A stretch of 47,148 nucleotides of DNA from Acetobacterium sp. (GTDB lineage Bacteria > Bacillota > Clostridia > Eubacteriales > Eubacteriaceae): the NCBI GenBank assembly GCA_028692885.1, contig JAQUWM010000014.1:1-47148 (forward strand), read 5' to 3'. How positions within the stretch are numbered: position 1 is the stretch's first letter; each line of letters opens with the position of its first letter. The position numbers and the translations under genes are program-made. Of this stretch, positions 44,717 through 47,148 are shown one piece after another. The notes below the pieces were generated by a model. That model did not search any database. It had not been told where the DNA came from and was given only the letters and a program-made list of their open reading frames with translations.

Positions 44717-45841
44717 GTGATATATTTGGATTACGCCGCCGATACCCCAGTGGATGCCCAGGTCCTGGATCTGTTTTGCCAAATCAGCCAGGATGCTTTC
44801 GGCAATGCCAACGGCGCACATCGTTTGGGCCGAAAGGCAAAACAGCTCATTGATAATGCCACCATTAACATAAAGAATCAGTTAAGCTGTCTAAATATGG
44901 AGATTATCTATACCTCTGGAGCTACCGAAGCCAATAATCTCGCCATCAAGGGTGTTGCTAGAAATTATCGTGAAAATGGCCGACACCTCATTTCCACCTG
45001 TCTGGAGCATGCTTCAGTCAGCGGTAGCCTTAAATACCTCCAGTCAATTGGTTATGAGATCGATCTGGTGTCCATCAAAAAAGACGGAACCGTCGACCTT
45101 GACCATTTAAGAGAGTTAATCCGGGAAGATACGATTCTGGTTTCGATCAACTATGTAGATAGCGAATTGGGGGTCTGTCAGCCGATTAAGTCAATTGCTT
45201 CGCTTATTGCCGCTTATCCCAATTGCTTTTTTCATGTCGATGCCACCCAAGCATTGGGAAAAATACCCGTCTGTTTTGAGCAGATCGATCTGGTTACCTT
45301 TTCGCCTCACAAATTTTTTGGACTTAATGGCATGGGCGTTTTGCAAAAAAATGACAACCTGATCCTTGAACCACAGATCCATGGCGGCACCAGCACCAGT
45401 TATTATCGCAGCGGCACCCCTTTTACGGCTGGCACCGCGGCAACAGCACTGGCACTTGAGCTGTGCTTAGATCAACTAGAAGAGCGCCTGACCCAGGTCG
45501 CCTTGAAAAGCGACTGGCTCAAAAAGCAGTTGTCAAATTATCCGCTAGTTTCTTTTAACAGTACTGAGCATTCTGTTGCGCATATTCTAAACCTTAGTAT
45601 TAAAGGTGTTAAGGCACAAGCCTTTCAGGCCGCACTGAGTGATCAGGAAGTCTGCGTTTCAACCAAATCAGCCTGCTCCACCGACAACACCCCCTCCCGA
45701 TCGGTTCTCACGGTCACCGGAAGCCGGGAGCTGGCCAGATCTTCCTGGCGGATCAGTCTTTGTCATTTAACCACTGATCGCGAATTGCAGGAGTTTATGG
45801 AAGTATTTGATTATTGTTATAAAAGTTTAACTAAAAAGTAG
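44717..45841 (+). CDS. NifS/IscS-type cysteine desulfurase
   Basis: A 374-residue group I cysteine desulfurase. The PLP lysine is Lys199 (SPHKFFG) and the sulfur-carrying Cys320 lies in STKSACSTDN. The GTG at 44717 (VIYLDYAADTPVD) follows CGGAG at 7 bases and matches the family N-terminus; a frame from 44642 would add 25 unlikely residues. The next gene encodes a TtcA-like sulfurtransferase 8 bases away, so this desulfurase probably feeds tRNA thiolation. The IscU-like fusion may be another acceptor, since the promoters match. Confidence 0.92.
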   Translation: MIYLDYAADTPVDAQVLDLFCQISQDAFGNANGAHRLGRKAKQLIDNATINIKNQLSCLNMEIIYTSGATEANNLAIKGVARNYRENGRHLISTCLEHASVSGSLKYLQSIGYEIDLVSIKKDGTVDLDHLRELIREDTILVSINYVDSELGVCQPIKSIASLIAAYPNCFFHVDATQALGKIPVCFEQIDLVTFSPHKFFGLNGMGVLQKNDNLILEPQIHGGTSTSYYRSGTPFTAGTAATALALELCLDQLEERLTQVALKSDWLKKQLSNYPLVSFNSTEHSVAHILNLSIKGVKAQAFQAALSDQEVCVSTKSACSTDNTPSRSVLTVTGSRELARSSWRISLCHLTTDRELQEFMEVFDYCYKSLTKK

Positions 45842-45849
45842 GAGTTATC

Positions 45850-46680
45850 ATGGAACGTTATGAAGAAATAGAAAAAAGTTTAAAAAAGAAGTATCGCAGT
45901 AGTATCTGGTGCCGCTTTACCAGCGGTATCAATGAATATAAACTGGTTAATGAAGGGGATAAGATTGCGGTGTGTATCTCTGGAGGGAAAGACTCCATGC
46001 TGATGGCGAAGCTATTCCAGGAACTGAAGAAACATAATAAATTCGAATTTGAATTGGTTTTTCTGGTAATGGATCCGGGCTATAACCCGATCAACCGGGA
46101 AATGATCAAAATAAATCTGAAGCTACTAAATGTTGAAGCCACAATTTTCGAGTCTCAGATTTTTGATTCGGTGGCCGATATTGAAAAATCACCCTGCTAT
46201 CTCTGTGCTCGAATGCGTCGTGGCCACCTGTATCATCATGCCAAAGAATTGGGATGCAATAAAATCGCCCTCGGGCATCATTATGACGATGTCATCGAAA
46301 CCATCCTGATGGGAATGCTCTATGGCGGACAGATTCAGACCATGATGCCCAAGCTAAAAAGCAGCAATTTTGAGAATATGGAGTTGATCCGGCCGATGTA
46401 CCTGATCCGGGAAGAGGCCATCATCAGCTGGAAATTGCATAATGACCTGCAATTTATTCAGTGTGCCTGCCGCTTTACCGAAAATTGTATGATCTCAGAC
46501 AATGAAGGCGGAGCCTCCAAGCGCCAGGAAATGAAAACGCTGCTAAAAAAATTCCGTCAAACCAGCCCTTACATCGAAAGCAATATTTTCAAAAGCGTGG
46601 AGAACGTCAATCTGAATACCATAATTTCATATAAGCAAGATGGGGTTAAACATCATTTTTTAGATGAATATGATAACTGA
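45850..46680 (+). CDS. TtcA-like tRNA sulfurtransferase
   Basis: A 276-residue PP-loop ATPase: SGGKDS (44-49), CYLC (Cys116, Cys119) and a later CAC (Cys205, Cys207). TtcA binds a 4Fe-4S cluster on three cysteines and makes 2-thiocytidine in tRNA; the spacing here agrees. It directly follows nifS. A role as another 2-thio-tRNA or nucleotide enzyme is possible, as the family includes several specificities. Confidence 0.87.
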   Translation: MERYEEIEKSLKKKYRSSIWCRFTSGINEYKLVNEGDKIAVCISGGKDSMLMAKLFQELKKHNKFEFELVFLVMDPGYNPINREMIKINLKLLNVEATIFESQIFDSVADIEKSPCYLCARMRRGHLYHHAKELGCNKIALGHHYDDVIETILMGMLYGGQIQTMMPKLKSSNFENMELIRPMYLIREEAIISWKLHNDLQFIQCACRFTENCMISDNEGGASKRQEMKTLLKKFRQTSPYIESNIFKSVENVNLNTIISYKQDGVKHHFLDEYDN

Positions 46681-46707
46681 CTCGTTAGATTTTAGCACAA
46701 GTAGTCA

Positions 46708-47022
46708 TCAAGGATCTCTCCTTTTTAAACTGAGCCCTTCTACTTGTATTGTCGCGCCAATGAAATTCTTCTTAAGTTTAAAATGAAGGGTTGGCGCTGC
46801 AACCCTTGCATTTTTTCCGATATACAAGGTAATGTCATTTTGCTTAAATAGTTGAAAATTCTCCGTTTGATCCGGTTCGATCATATCTATCTCAACAATT
46901 TCAAAGGTTGGACAGCAACCGCCTCCTGTGGTGTTGACCGATAACGTCAACACCTTTTTTCTTTTTTTGCGCATCCATTTTAACACTGCATCATCAATTT
47001 TTATCGCAAAGTTATTATTCAT
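46708..47022 (-). CDS. HesB-like CC-motif (CC/Se family) protein, copy 2
   Basis: A 104-residue paralogue of the 15109-15438 protein: it has GGGCCP and LHFKLK at matching positions and the same overall length. Cys-Cys is where relatives carry selenocysteine. The ATG at 47022 follows AAGGAG at good spacing; the frame stays open upstream for 33 more codons, which I regard as leader sequence. Converging with the ttcA-like gene, it ends the window. The last 126 bases show no clear gene. Confidence 0.8.
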   Translation of the reverse strand: MNNNFAIKIDDAVLKWMRKKRKKVLTLSVNTTGGGCCPTFEIVEIDMIEPDQTENFQLFKQNDITLYIGKNARVAAPTLHFKLKKNFIGATIQVEGLSLKRRDP

Positions 47023-47148
47023 CTTTTCTCCTTGTAAGATACATATAGGGTAAGTGATCAAAACTTTACCCGAATGTTCTTTGATAATTTTAAACTTATT
47101 GTTCGGATCAATCAGCGACACCAGGATTTGATTTCTTTAAACATCATG

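Overview
The window looks like chromosomal DNA of an anaerobic, low-to-moderate GC Firmicute, most plausibly an acetogen of the Acetobacterium/Eubacterium type. The signs are corrinoid methyltransferases with a ferredoxin-type corrinoid activator, a 2-oxoacid:ferredoxin oxidoreductase, an EFR1-type flavodoxin/ferredoxin, strong GGAGG ribosome sites and TTGACA/TATAAT promoters. The genus is an inference. No rRNA, tRNA or CRISPR array was seen.

Layout. 1-5.0 kb is accessory: a small element-type gene, a 3'-truncated group II intron, a chemoreceptor, a DUF2786 protein and an EFR1 protein. 5.1-6.7 kb holds larE and a glutamine amidotransferase. 6.8-15.1 kb is a plus-strand operon joining a methionine-type importer (metQNI) to a four-subunit 2-oxoacid:ferredoxin oxidoreductase, an acyl-CoA ligase and an aminotransferase; it reads like oxidative methionine breakdown. 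15.1-24.7 kb holds transsulfuration genes (metB/patB, mccA/mccB, metA), a methyltransferase and an unusual IscU/E1-like fusion. 24.8-26.5 kb holds metY behind a Cys-rich leader ORF. 26.7-36.3 kb (minus strand) is the centrepiece: yezD (with an amber codon), nifX-like, nifB, an SsuABC-type importer, cysK and a nitrogenase-like D-K-H set. 36.4-42.9 kb is a corrinoid methyltransferase operon: corrinoid protein, two UroD-family methyltransferases, a CobW GTPase, DUF1638 and a RACo-type activator. 43.0-47.1 kb holds a cysK-cymR pair, nifS with a TtcA-like thiolase, and a second CC-motif HesB-like protein.

How it fits together. Eight transcription units begin with a TTGACA-like box, a 17-base spacer and a TATAAT-like box, followed at once by a 26-bp operator-like element centred on CATATAG and usually ending RTATG. 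Seven of the eight match well; the metQ copy is degenerate. The units are larE, the amidotransferase, the metQ operon, metB-patB, DUF2325, the metY leader, yezD-to-nitrogenase-like, corrinoid protein and cysK-cymR (nine including the degenerate metQ copy). The Rrf2 regulator encoded here resembles CymR, the cysteine-metabolism repressor that works with CysK, and it overlaps a cysK gene. I infer a sulfur-starvation regulon. Its probable logic: thioethers are imported; a NifB-cofactor nitrogenase-like enzyme, probably related to methylthio-alkane reductase, cleaves C-S bonds to methanethiol; O-acetylhomoserine (MetA, acetyl type by Glu111) and MetY recapture the thiol; a corrinoid system may demethylate methylated sulfur compounds. 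The substrates are not shown by the sequence.
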